35,130 nt of DNA from Actinomadura geliboluensis. GTDB lineage: Bacteria; Actinomycetota; Actinomycetes; Streptosporangiales; Streptosporangiaceae. Below are positions 1 through 6,826 of this stretch, one piece after another. A model generated the notes under the pieces. The model saw only the letters and a program-made list of their open reading frames with translations. It was not told where the DNA came from and ran no database searches. Made by a program: the position numbers and the translations under genes. Location of the stretch: NCBI RefSeq assembly GCF_005889745.1, contig NZ_VCKZ01000034.1:1-35130 (forward strand). The letters run 5' to 3'. How positions within the stretch are numbered: position 1 is the stretch's first letter; each line of letters starts with the position of its first letter.

Positions 1-682
1 TGGCGCGGGGGATGGTCTTCTCCGGCTCCTGGACGTCCTCGGCGGGGACGGTGGCCGACTCCAGCCCGATGAACGACCACAGCGTCAGCGCCGCCGCCGC
101 GGTCACCGCGCCGAACGCGCTGCCGCCGCCGGCGTTGAACTCCCCGAAGTTGCCCGACTCGATGAAGAACAGCCCGCCGACCGCGATCATCAGCAGCGGC
201 ACCAGCTTGACGACGGTGGTGACGACCTGGACGGCGCCGCCCTCGCGGACGCCGTAGGCGTTGACCGCGGTCAGCAGCCAGATCGTCGCGACCCCCACCG
301 CCGCGGCCGCCACCTTGTCCTGGCCCAGCGACGGCCAGAAGTGCGCCAGGTAGCCCACGAACGCCACCGCGATCGCCGCATTCCCCGCCCACACCGCGAT
401 CCAGTAGCCCCACGCCGTCTGGAACCCCACGAAATCACCGAACGCGCGCCGCGCGTAGGCGTACGGGCCCCCGGTCCGCGGGTAGGCCCGCGACAGGCGT
501 GCGAACACCAGCGCCAGCAGGATCGCCCCCGCCGCGGTGAACCCCCACGCCACCAGGCTGATCGGCCCGAACTCCGCCAGCGAGCTGGGCAGCAGGAACA
601 CACCCGACCCGATCATGTTGCCCACCACCAGAGCCGTGGCCATCCACAACCCCAGCTTCCGGCGAGCCGGTCTCGCACTCAT
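1..682 (-). CDS. APC-family amino-acid permease (3' end outside window)
   Basis: This is the N-terminal 227 or so residues of a multi-spanning inner-membrane transporter of the amino acid-polyamine-organocation superfamily. The first helix carries the glycine-rich signature ALVVGNMIGSGVFLLP, typical of APC substrate-binding helix 1. Further hydrophobic helices follow, and the motif GGPYAYARRAFG, common between helices 2 and 3 of this family, is present. The ATG at 682 is preceded by a strong GAGGAGG ribosome site. The reading frame runs off the left edge, so the C-terminal helices are missing here. The substrate (amino acid, polyamine or antiport pair) cannot be told from this part. It is transcribed on the same strand as the downstream-lying USP gene at 851-1702, with 168 bp between them. 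The family call is secure; the substrate is unknown. Confidence 0.9.
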   Translation of the reverse strand, partial: MSARPARRKLGLWMATALVVGNMIGSGVFLLPSSLAEFGPISLVAWGFTAAGAILLALVFARLSRAYPRTGGPYAYARRAFGDFVGFQTAWGYWIAVWAGNAAIAVAFVGYLAHFWPSLGQDKVAAAAVGVATIWLLTAVNAYGVREGGAVQVVTTVVKLVPLLMIAVGGLFFIESGNFGEFNAGGGSAFGAVTAAAALTLWSFIGLESATVPAEDVQEPEKTIPRA

Positions 683-701
683 CAGCGCCTCCTCTCATCG
701 G

Positions 702-726
702 CGGCTGATCGCCGCGATCTCAGCCG
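702..726. promoter_or_regulatory. Inverted repeat upstream of the permease
   Basis: CGGCTGA (702-708) and TCAGCCG (720-726) form a perfect 7-bp inverted repeat. The inner sequence GATCGCCGCGATC is itself palindromic. It lies 20-44 bp upstream of the permease ATG, so it could be an operator or a 5' leader hairpin. No regulator can be assigned. Confidence 0.3.
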
Positions 727-808
727 ATCACCGAGGCCGCGGGCCGGGCGCCGGGCGTCTGTCCCCGGGCCGGCAGACCAACGTCCTGTTCCGCTTGGCC
801 CGCCGGAC

Positions 809-846
809 CCGATCCGGACATGCGGCATCCGGCGCACCGGGATCGG
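809..846 (-). terminator. Possible terminator after the USP gene at 851-1702
   Basis: CCGATCCGG (809-817) pairs with CCGGGATCGG (837-846) with one bulged G. The hairpin begins 5 bp past the stop codon of the reverse-strand USP. There is no T tract, which is common in high-GC actinomycetes. Judged by eye only. Confidence 0.35.
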
Positions 847-850
847 TGGG

Positions 851-1702
851 TCACTCGTAGGGACGGACGACCGCGACGGGGCAGCGGGCGTGGTGGATCA
901 GCCCGTGGCTGACCGAGCCGAGCGGGAACGACCGTCCCCGGGAGCCGACGACGACAAGGCCGGCACCGGCCGAGGTACGGCCGAGCGCCTCGACCGGGTG
1001 GCCGATGACGACGTCCTCGATGACCTCGACGTCCGGGTGCCGGGTCCGCCAAGGCGCCAGCGTGGCGGCGAGGTGTTCGCGGCGTGTGTCGGCGATGATC
1101 TGCAGGTCCACGCCCGCTTCGACGGCGAGCGGTGCGGGATGCCAGGCGTGCAGCGCGCGCAGCCGCGCTTCGCGTGCGGCCGCTGCGGCGAACGCGTGGT
1201 CGAGCGCGGCCGCGGGATCCTCGACCAGGTCCAGCCCGATCACGATCTCGCCGGACGCGGGCTCGTCCTGGCCGCGCACCACGATCACCGGGCCGGGGTA
1301 GCGCCCGGCAAGACGCAGGGCGGTGGAGCCGAGGAGCAGCCCCGCGAAACCGCCCCGCCCGCGGTGCCCGACGACGACCTCGGTGGCGTCGCCGGCGTAC
1401 TGGCGGAGCCCGGCCGGCACGTTCCGCTCATGGACGAGCATGGTCTCCACGGTGAGTTCCGGCTGCTGCCGCAGCGCCTGGGCCCGCCCGTCCTCCAGGA
1501 TCCGGGTCGCCGCCCGGACGAGTTCCTCCGAGATCCCGTCTGTCGTGCGTCCCGGCAGGTCCAGCGTCGCCGACTCCACGACATGGACCAGATTCAGGGA
1601 CTTCCCGAACCGTGCGGCCTCGTCCGCGGCCCAGGTGATGGCGTGGTCGGAAGCGGACGAGCCGTCGACTCCGACGAGAACTGTCGTTCGTTGCGCGGAC
1701 AT
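851..1702 (-). CDS. Tandem-domain universal stress protein
   Basis: A 283-residue cytoplasmic protein made of two UspA-like domains (about 6-140 and 150-281). Such proteins bind ATP and are linked to dormancy, hypoxia or general stress. Domain 1 has the N-terminal VLVGVDGSSAS strand-loop and the full nucleotide loop G-x2-G-x9-G-S in GHRGRGGFAGLLLGS. Domain 2 keeps GSRG and LGSVSHG, but the loop between them is shortened (RSFP), so ATP binding there is doubtful. The ATG at 1702 has an AAGGAG site at ideal spacing. The gene is divergent from the USP at 1904 and shares a 201-bp intergenic region that carries a DosR-like box. It belongs to the same asymmetric subtype as the USPs at 4713 and 15954. 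The specific role is not known. Confidence 0.92.
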   Translation of the reverse strand: MSAQRTTVLVGVDGSSASDHAITWAADEAARFGKSLNLVHVVESATLDLPGRTTDGISEELVRAATRILEDGRAQALRQQPELTVETMLVHERNVPAGLRQYAGDATEVVVGHRGRGGFAGLLLGSTALRLAGRYPGPVIVVRGQDEPASGEIVIGLDLVEDPAAALDHAFAAAAAREARLRALHAWHPAPLAVEAGVDLQIIADTRREHLAATLAPWRTRHPDVEVIEDVVIGHPVEALGRTSAGAGLVVVGSRGRSFPLGSVSHGLIHHARCPVAVVRPYE

Positions 1703-1772
1703 GTGCGTCTCCTTGGGGGCCCGTCATTTGGACCAGCCCCTTCAGGGTTGTTCTGGGCGGATGTGCGTTCCA

Positions 1773-1786
1773 GGGACTTTCGTCAT
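1773..1786. promoter_or_regulatory. DosR/DevR-like box between divergent USP genes
   Basis: GGGACTTTCGTCAT matches 11 of 14 positions of the mycobacterial DosR core GGGACTWWAGTCCC. It lies about 70 bp upstream of the reverse USP start (1702) and about 117 bp upstream of the forward USP start (1904), so it could serve either gene. A similar site lies before the USP at 15954. Found by eye; no matrix score was computed. Confidence 0.4.
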
Positions 1787-1903
1787 CGCGGGCGCGGCCG
1801 TTCGGCCCGTGCCGGCGTCCGCGTTCGGTGAAGCAGTGCGTTCAAGCTCTGGAGGGAGGGGATGTAGGGGTCCAAGGGGGCACGCGCAAGGCGGGGAGAC
1901 GGC

Positions 1904-2782
1904 ATGAGCTCAGAGACGGTCACCGGTGTCGTCGCCGGTTACGACGGTTCGCAGAACGGCGTCCACGCCTTGGACTGGGCCGCCGAGGAGGCCCGGGCAC
2001 GCGGCCTGCCCCTGACCGTGATCCACGCGTGGCAGCCCTACGGCGGAGGCTCGATGGCCATGCCGATGGTGGACCTGGGGCCTCTGGCGCAGGAGACCTT
2101 GGACGGTGGAGTCGAGCACGTCCGGAAGCAGGCGTCCGATGTGCCGGTCCAGGGGGTGCTCGAATGCGGGCGGCCCGCCGCCAAGCTGATCGAGGCGGGC
2201 AAGAGCGCCGCCCTGATCGTGCTGGGGCCGCGGGGCCTCGGCGGGTTCACCGGCCTGCTGCTCGGGTCGGTCAGTGCCCAGGTGGCCGCGCACGCTTCGT
2301 GTCCCGTGGTCATCGCCAGGGGCGCTCCGGACCGGCAGCCGGGGACGGAGCCGGGCCGTGCCGTGGTCGGCGTGGACGGTTCACCGGCATCCCAGGCCGC
2401 GCTGGCGATGGCGTTCGCCGAGGCTGAACTGCACGGACTGTCCCTGCACGCGGTGGCGGCCTGGGAGCCGGCGCCGTTGAAGGATCTTCCGCCGCTGGTC
2501 GACGAGACCGGCATGCGGGAGGCGGCCACGGCACGGCTGGAGCAGTTGACGGCCCCGTTGCGGGACCTTCACCCGGGAGTGGACGCGCAGGCCGAGGTCC
2601 TGGTCGGCCATCCGCGTGAAGTCCTGCTGAATGCCGCGCAGGGCGCGCGTCTACTCGTCGTCGGCTCGCGGGGGCTGGGCGGCTTCCGCGGCCTCCTGCT
2701 CGGATCGGTCAGCCATGCCCTGCTGCAGTACGCGCCCTGCTCGGTAGCGGTCGTCCACGCACCCCCGAACCCCACCGACTAG
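1904..2782 (+). CDS. Tandem-domain universal stress protein
   Basis: A 292-residue protein with two UspA-like domains (about 5-145 and 152-290). Both keep a complete ATP loop of the G-x2-G-x9-G-S form: GPRGLGGFTGLLLGS in the first and GSRGLGGFRGLLLGS in the second. Both domains therefore look competent to bind nucleotide, unlike the neighbours at 851, 4713 and 15954. The ATG at 1904 has GGGGAG six bases upstream. It is strikingly similar to the USP at 3724-4590, including a nearly identical DNA stretch around the second ATP loop, which suggests duplication. It is probably a stress or dormancy protein regulated from the shared divergent promoter; the ligand and partner are unknown. Confidence 0.93.
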   Translation: MSSETVTGVVAGYDGSQNGVHALDWAAEEARARGLPLTVIHAWQPYGGGSMAMPMVDLGPLAQETLDGGVEHVRKQASDVPVQGVLECGRPAAKLIEAGKSAALIVLGPRGLGGFTGLLLGSVSAQVAAHASCPVVIARGAPDRQPGTEPGRAVVGVDGSPASQAALAMAFAEAELHGLSLHAVAAWEPAPLKDLPPLVDETGMREAATARLEQLTAPLRDLHPGVDAQAEVLVGHPREVLLNAAQGARLLVVGSRGLGGFRGLLLGSVSHALLQYAPCSVAVVHAPPNPTD

Positions 2783-2881
2783 CCCTCACCGGAATCCACG
2801 GCTGCTCAGCGGCTGATCGACCCTCACCCACGCCGCAGAGGCCCGGCGGCCAGTGCCACCGGCCTGTGTCCCGCTCCTCCA

Positions 2882-2895
2882 AGGCCGAAGGTCCG
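2882..2895 (-). promoter_or_regulatory. Weak DosR-like box upstream of the SRPBCC gene
   Basis: On the reverse strand the site reads CGGACCTTCGGCCT. It shares 11 of 14 positions with the stronger site at 15878 but only 9 of 14 with the DosR core. It lies about 82 bp upstream of the start at 2978, close to the distance seen at the other sites. It may be chance in GC-rich DNA. Confidence 0.2.
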
Positions 2896-2977
2896 CCCTG
2901 CAAGGGGGCGGAAGCCTCTGAAAGCTCATCGGGCAGAGGGGAAGCGTGGAGAGGACAGCCGAGAGGGGATGGGAACA

Positions 2978-3727
2978 ATGAGAACGACCCTTCGCAGCAC
3001 CGCGTTCACCGTTCTCGCGGTCGGCGCCTACGCGGCCCTGGTGCGTCCTCGCCTGCTGCGCTGGGGCGCGACGCGGGAAGAGGCGAGCACGTCCTATCCC
3101 GGTGACGATCTCATTCAGGGGGCGACCGCGCAGTCGACCATGGCGGTCTCGCTGCCCGCGCCGCCCGAGGACGTCTGGCCGTGGCTGGTCCAGATGGGAT
3201 GCGGGCGGGCCGGCTGGTACAGCTGGGACCTCCTCGACAACAGGGGTGAGCGGAGCGCCGCCGAGATCCATCCCGGGTGGCAGGACGTGGCCGTCGGCAC
3301 CCGCTTGCCCGCGGTGCCCAGCGGGGCGGTCTACTTCGTCGTCGCGGTCCTCGACCCCGCGAGGACGCTGGTGCTCAGGTCCGACCTCGAACTTCCGTCC
3401 GGACGGCCGTTCGACCCGCGCGGCCCGATGCCCGAGGCGTACACCGACGGGATCTGGGCCTTCCACCTGAGGCCGCTGCCCGGCGGCGGGACGAGGCTGA
3501 TCGTCCGGACGCGCGGCCGCGGGAGGCCGGCCGCGGCGGACCGGCTCGTGGGCCGCCTCTTCGGCGAGCCCGCGCATTTCCTCATGCAGCACCGGCAGTT
3601 CCGGAACCTCCGCAGGCGCGTCCGGCGGGACGGCCCGCCCGTTCAGCCGACCGTGCGGGACATCCCTGAATCGGTGGGAGCCAAGGCGCCACACCGTGAG
3701 ACCAAGACCAAAGGCGGCGGCACATGA
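2978..3727 (+). CDS. SRPBCC-fold protein with N-terminal membrane segment
   Basis: A 249-residue protein. Residues about 8-22 (AFTVLAVGAYAALVRP) are hydrophobic and may anchor it in the membrane. The rest resembles the SRPBCC (START/polyketide-cyclase-like) ligand-binding fold: a beta strand TMAVSLPAPPEDVWPWLVQMG, then GWYSWDLLDN, and a C-terminal helix (HFLMQHRQFRNLRRRV). Proteins of this type are widespread in actinomycetes and bind a hydrophobic ligand in a cavity; the ligand here is unknown. ATG 2978 is chosen because GGGGA lies about 8 bases upstream. ATG 2969, in frame, has no spacing from that site. The stop overlaps the start of the next USP by 4 bp, so the two are probably co-translated. 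Its placement between two very similar USP genes is notable. Confidence 0.75.
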   Translation: MRTTLRSTAFTVLAVGAYAALVRPRLLRWGATREEASTSYPGDDLIQGATAQSTMAVSLPAPPEDVWPWLVQMGCGRAGWYSWDLLDNRGERSAAEIHPGWQDVAVGTRLPAVPSGAVYFVVAVLDPARTLVLRSDLELPSGRPFDPRGPMPEAYTDGIWAFHLRPLPGGGTRLIVRTRGRGRPAAADRLVGRLFGEPAHFLMQHRQFRNLRRRVRRDGPPVQPTVRDIPESVGAKAPHRETKTKGGGT

Positions 3728-4590
3728 GCGAACAGCCCATCACCGGCGTGGTCGTCGGGTACGACGGTTCGGAGGGCAGTGTCCACGCCCTTGAGTGGGC
3801 CGCCGACGCGGCGCGAATGCGGGATGTGCCGCTGACCGTGCTCCACGCATGGGACGTCCGCGTCGGACGCCCGGCCACCATGCCCGCCATCGACCCGAGG
3901 GCCGTGGCCGAGGACATCCTGAACGGCGGTATCGAGCGCGCCCGGAGGGCGGCGCCCGACCTCAAGGTGCAGGCGGTCCTCGCGCGGGCGCCCGCCGCCG
4001 CCAAGCTGATCGAGGTCGGCGGGAGCGCCGACCTGGTGGTGCTGGGGCCCCGGGGCACCGGCGGCTTCCCGGGCCTGCTGCTCGGTTCCGTGGGGGCGCA
4101 GGTGGCCGCGCATGCCGCGTGTCCCGTCGTGCTCGTCCGCGGCCGCCTTGATCTGGGTCCGGGCCGGATCATCGCCGGAGTGGACGGTTCCCCGGCGTCC
4201 CGGTCGGCGTTGGCACTGGCCTTCGCCGAGGCGGAGGGGCGAGGGTCCGCTCTGAGCGTGGTGGTCGCCTGGGAGCCGGTGTCCGGGAGGGATCTGCCGC
4301 CGTTGGTGGACGAGGCCGATCTGCGGTCCGCGGCCGAGGCGCGGCTGGCCCGGTGGATGCGCCCGCTGCGCGAGCGCCATCCGGGGGTGGACGCCGAGAT
4401 CGATGTCGTGATCGGACAGGCGAGGGAGGTGCTGATGGACGCGGCCGCCGGAGCACGCCTGCTCGTCGTCGGCTCGCGGGGGCTGGGCGGATTCCGCGGG
4501 CTGCTGCTCGGCTCGGTCAGCCACACGCTGGTCCATCATGCGCCCTGCCCGGTGGCGGTCGTCCACGCCTCCACGGGGAACGATGTCTAG
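3724..4590 (+). CDS. Tandem-domain universal stress protein
   Basis: A 288-residue two-domain UspA-type protein. Both domains keep a full ATP loop (GPRGTGGFPGLLLGS and GSRGLGGFRGLLLGS). Across its length it is the closest relative in the window of the USP at 1904-2782: both start ITGVV.GYDGS or TGVVAGYDGS, and both have PPLVDE and GARLLVVGSRGLGGFRG. Its ATG overlaps the stop codon of the SRPBCC gene (ATGA), and no strong ribosome site is seen, so translation is probably coupled to that gene. This makes a small two-gene operon of a lipid-cavity protein and a nucleotide-binding stress protein. The cellular role is inferred from the family only. Confidence 0.93.
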   Translation: MSEQPITGVVVGYDGSEGSVHALEWAADAARMRDVPLTVLHAWDVRVGRPATMPAIDPRAVAEDILNGGIERARRAAPDLKVQAVLARAPAAAKLIEVGGSADLVVLGPRGTGGFPGLLLGSVGAQVAAHAACPVVLVRGRLDLGPGRIIAGVDGSPASRSALALAFAEAEGRGSALSVVVAWEPVSGRDLPPLVDEADLRSAAEARLARWMRPLRERHPGVDAEIDVVIGQAREVLMDAAAGARLLVVGSRGLGGFRGLLLGSVSHTLVHHAPCPVAVVHASTGNDV

Positions 4591-4712
4591 ACCGGCCGGG
4601 GCGGCCTTCCCGGCTCGGAACATACGGGCCCTGGGAAGCCGCCCGGCCCGGCACTCAGAGCGGAGGCTCGCGCTCATGGGTGTGAAACCCGCCTGATCGT
4701 TGGGAGGAGCCC

Positions 4713-5567
4713 ATGCCCGTACCGGTCGTTGTGGGAACGGATGGGTCCGGCGCCGCGAAGCGTGCCGTCGAGTGGGCGGCCGCCGATGCGGCGCGGCGCC
4801 ACCGGCCGCTGCACATCGTGCACGCGGCGCGGATCTGGCCGTATCAGGTTCGCCGGTTCACCCCGCCCGATGGCTTGGAGCGAGCGTCACGTGCGGGAAG
4901 CGACGTCCTGCTGGAGGCCGAGAAACACGTGCGGGCCCGCTGGCCTGAGCTGCGAGTGACCACCGCGCTGGCGGTCAACACGCCGCCCGACGCGCTGCGG
5001 GACGAGTCGGAGAAGGCTCTGGAACTGGTCGTCGGCCAGCGCGGGCGCGGCGGCTTCGTCGGTCTGCTGCTCGGTTCCGTGAGCCTTCGCGTGGCCGGGC
5101 ACTCGCCCGTCCCGGTCGTGGTCGTGCGCGGGGAAGCGGGCGCCGACCGCGGGGAGGTCGCGGTGGGATGGGACATCGAGGACGAGGCGGTCGACGTGCT
5201 GGAGTACGCCTTCGACGCCGCCGCCGTCCGCGGGGCGCGGCTGCGCGTCGTGCACGCCTGGCAGATCCCCGCGAGCCTCACCGAGTCCGGGTACGCCGTT
5301 GACGAGGACCAGATGAACGACGAGCGGCGTGCGGGCGTCATCGCCGCCTACGCCCCGCTGCGCGAGCAGTATCCGCTGGTCGAGGTGGTGAACGAGGTGA
5401 TCGTCGGGCACCCGGTGTCCGCCCTGTCCAAGGTGTCGCGGACGGCTGATCTCCTCGTCGTCGGTGTGAGCCGTCACCGGTCGGGCCTGCCCGGGCTCGG
5501 CTCCGTCGTCCACGGCGCGATCCATCACGCGGAATGCCCGGTCGCGGTCGTCGGCCCGTCCCGGTGA
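4713..5567 (+). CDS. Tandem-domain universal stress protein
   Basis: A 284-residue two-domain UspA-type protein. Domain 1 begins VPVVVGTDGSGAA and has the complete ATP loop GQRGRGGFVGLLLGS. Domain 2 ends in GVSRHRSGLPGLGSVVHGA, in which the G-x2-G spacing is lost, so only the first domain is expected to bind ATP. It shares with the USP at 15954 the segments HAWQ, ESGYAVDEDQ or EAGYAVDGEQ, and LVEVVNEVIVGHPVSALS-like text, so these two are sister genes. GGGAGGAG lies about 4 bases before the ATG. It stands alone, 122 bp after the preceding USP, and ends 51 bp from the convergent apbE gene. Confidence 0.92.
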   Translation: MPVPVVVGTDGSGAAKRAVEWAAADAARRHRPLHIVHAARIWPYQVRRFTPPDGLERASRAGSDVLLEAEKHVRARWPELRVTTALAVNTPPDALRDESEKALELVVGQRGRGGFVGLLLGSVSLRVAGHSPVPVVVVRGEAGADRGEVAVGWDIEDEAVDVLEYAFDAAAVRGARLRVVHAWQIPASLTESGYAVDEDQMNDERRAGVIAAYAPLREQYPLVEVVNEVIVGHPVSALSKVSRTADLLVVGVSRHRSGLPGLGSVVHGAIHHAECPVAVVGPSR

Positions 5568-5575
5568 GAAGCGCC

Positions 5576-5615
5576 GGGCCGTTCGCATCGACGAGCGGGA
5601 ACCTCCGAACGGGCC
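5576..5615. terminator. Possible bidirectional terminator hairpin
   Basis: GGGCCGTTCG (5576-5585) pairs with CGAACGGGCC (5606-5615) with one mismatch and a 20-base loop. It lies between the convergent USP (stop at 5567) and apbE (stop at 5619), where a two-way terminator would be expected. There is no T tract. Confidence 0.4.
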
Positions 5616-5618
5616 GTC

Positions 5619-6401
5619 CTACAAGCCCTGACCTGGCGGGGAGACGGCTAGGGCGACGTCTCCGAAGCCGGATGTGCGCCAGGTGGAGCAGTCCGAGGCC
5701 ACGGCCAGTGCTTCGATGCCGGGATGCGCCTCCACCCAGGTGCGTGCGGCGCCGCCCATGGCGAAGGCGGCGGTGGCGAGGGCGTCGACGTCGGTCAGGT
5801 GGCGTCCGACCAGGGTGATCGACGCGAGGCCGGTGGCGGGGCGTCCGGTGCGGGGGTCGATGATGTGGGCGCCGCGTTCGGCGGTGCCGGAGGTGGCGAC
5901 CGCGAGGTCGTGTCCGGTCACGGCGGCGATGAGCCGGTCGCGGTGGTGCGGATCGGAGAGGCCGATCTGCCATGGCCGTCCTGGACCGGCCTCCCCGCGC
6001 GCCTGGATGTCGCCGCCGCCGTTCACGCAGTGGTCGAGGACGCCGGCCTCGTGCAGGATCGTGGACGCCCGCTCGACCGCCCATCCCTTGACCAGGCCGC
6101 TGGGGTCGAGCCGTCCACCGGGACGGCAGGTGAACGCCCCTCTGGTGATGCGCTCCAGCACGCGGCAGCGGTGCAGGACGTCGGCGACCTCGGGATCGCA
6201 TTCGCCGGCCGTGAGACGGCCGTCGGCGAGGCGGGACACCTGGCTGCCGGGACGGTACGGGGAGAACACGTGGTCGACGTGGTGCAGCCACGCGACGGCC
6301 TCTGCCAGCGCCTCGGTGACGGCGGGGGAGGGGCCCGAGCGGATGTCGAACGTGACCGCCGTCCCCATCGCGTGCTCGACGTGGCGGATCGCCTCAGGCA
6401 T
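5619..6401 (-). CDS. apbE: FAD:protein FMN transferase (ApbE family)
   Basis: A 260-residue ApbE-type enzyme, which moves FMN from FAD onto a Ser/Thr of a target protein using magnesium. Family motifs are visible in order: HVEHAMGTAVTFDIR at the N-terminus, DPSGLVKGWAVERA, the glycine-rich NGGGDIQARG, ATSGTAERGAHIIDPRTG and the metal-binding-type DVDALATAAFAMG. It is shorter than the usual 300-350 residues because there is no signal peptide or lipobox, and no upstream in-frame start that could add one. It therefore looks cytoplasmic, although many ApbE proteins are exported. The ATG overlaps the end of the FMN-binding gene by 8 bp, so that protein is its natural substrate. Together with the flavocytochrome upstream it forms a three-gene operon. 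Confidence 0.93.
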   Translation of the reverse strand: MPEAIRHVEHAMGTAVTFDIRSGPSPAVTEALAEAVAWLHHVDHVFSPYRPGSQVSRLADGRLTAGECDPEVADVLHRCRVLERITRGAFTCRPGGRLDPSGLVKGWAVERASTILHEAGVLDHCVNGGGDIQARGEAGPGRPWQIGLSDPHHRDRLIAAVTGHDLAVATSGTAERGAHIIDPRTGRPATGLASITLVGRHLTDVDALATAAFAMGGAARTWVEAHPGIEALAVASDCSTWRTSGFGDVALAVSPPGQGL

Positions 6402-6816
6402 GGGCCTGGTCCAGGGCGCTCTGCAGGGACGTGATGTACCCCTCGCTGGTGTAGGTCGCTCCGGAGACCGCGTCGATGCGGGCGTTCCCGGCCGTGAGGG
6501 CTTCCTCGGTGAGCCGGGGCAGGGCCATGGCCGCGATCTCCCGGTCGCGGCCGTTCGAGGACGGGGCGCGCAGGACCCGGACGGCGGTGAGATGCCCCTT
6601 CGACATCGTGATCTCGACCTGGACCGGCCCGTACTCGGTGTCGACGCTCTGGCCCCGGTAGGTCCCGTTCGCGGCTGCCGCCGCGATTCCGCCGGGCGCG
6701 GGCGGTTCCGGGGAGGGCGGACGCGTCACCGGCACCGCCTGGTGGTGCGGTTTCAGCGACAGCAGCAGGACGACGCCCGCGAGGGTCGTCCCGGTGGCGA
6801 TGGTGGCTCGGCGCAT
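6394..6816 (-). CDS. FMN-binding domain protein, membrane-anchored flavinylation target
   Basis: A 140-residue protein. Residues 5-21 (TIATGTTLAGVVLLLSL) form one membrane segment or uncleaved signal. A proline-rich spacer (about 28-43) follows, then a small FMN-binding domain like those in NqrC/RnfG-type proteins. Near the C-terminus DAVSGATYTSEG carries the flavinylation motif, in which the threonine following SGAT-Y is the expected site of phosphoester-bound FMN. The neighbouring apbE would attach it. The domain probably sits outside the membrane and passes electrons to or from the flavocytochrome encoded just upstream (10-bp gap). The electron acceptor is unknown. Confidence 0.9.
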   Translation of the reverse strand: MRRATIATGTTLAGVVLLLSLKPHHQAVPVTRPPSPEPPAPGGIAAAAANGTYRGQSVDTEYGPVQVEITMSKGHLTAVRVLRAPSSNGRDREIAAMALPRLTEEALTAGNARIDAVSGATYTSEGYITSLQSALDQAHA

Positions 6817-6826
6817 GCTGGGCCTC

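Noticed and set aside
341..1831. A 496-codon forward open frame spanning 341-1831
   Set aside because: It covers the antisense of the permease and the USP at 851-1702, both well supported by motifs and ribosome sites.
4620..4645. GGGCCCTGGG-type sequence before the USP at 4713 as a DosR-like box
   Set aside because: Too few positions agree with the core, and it has no GTCC-like right half.
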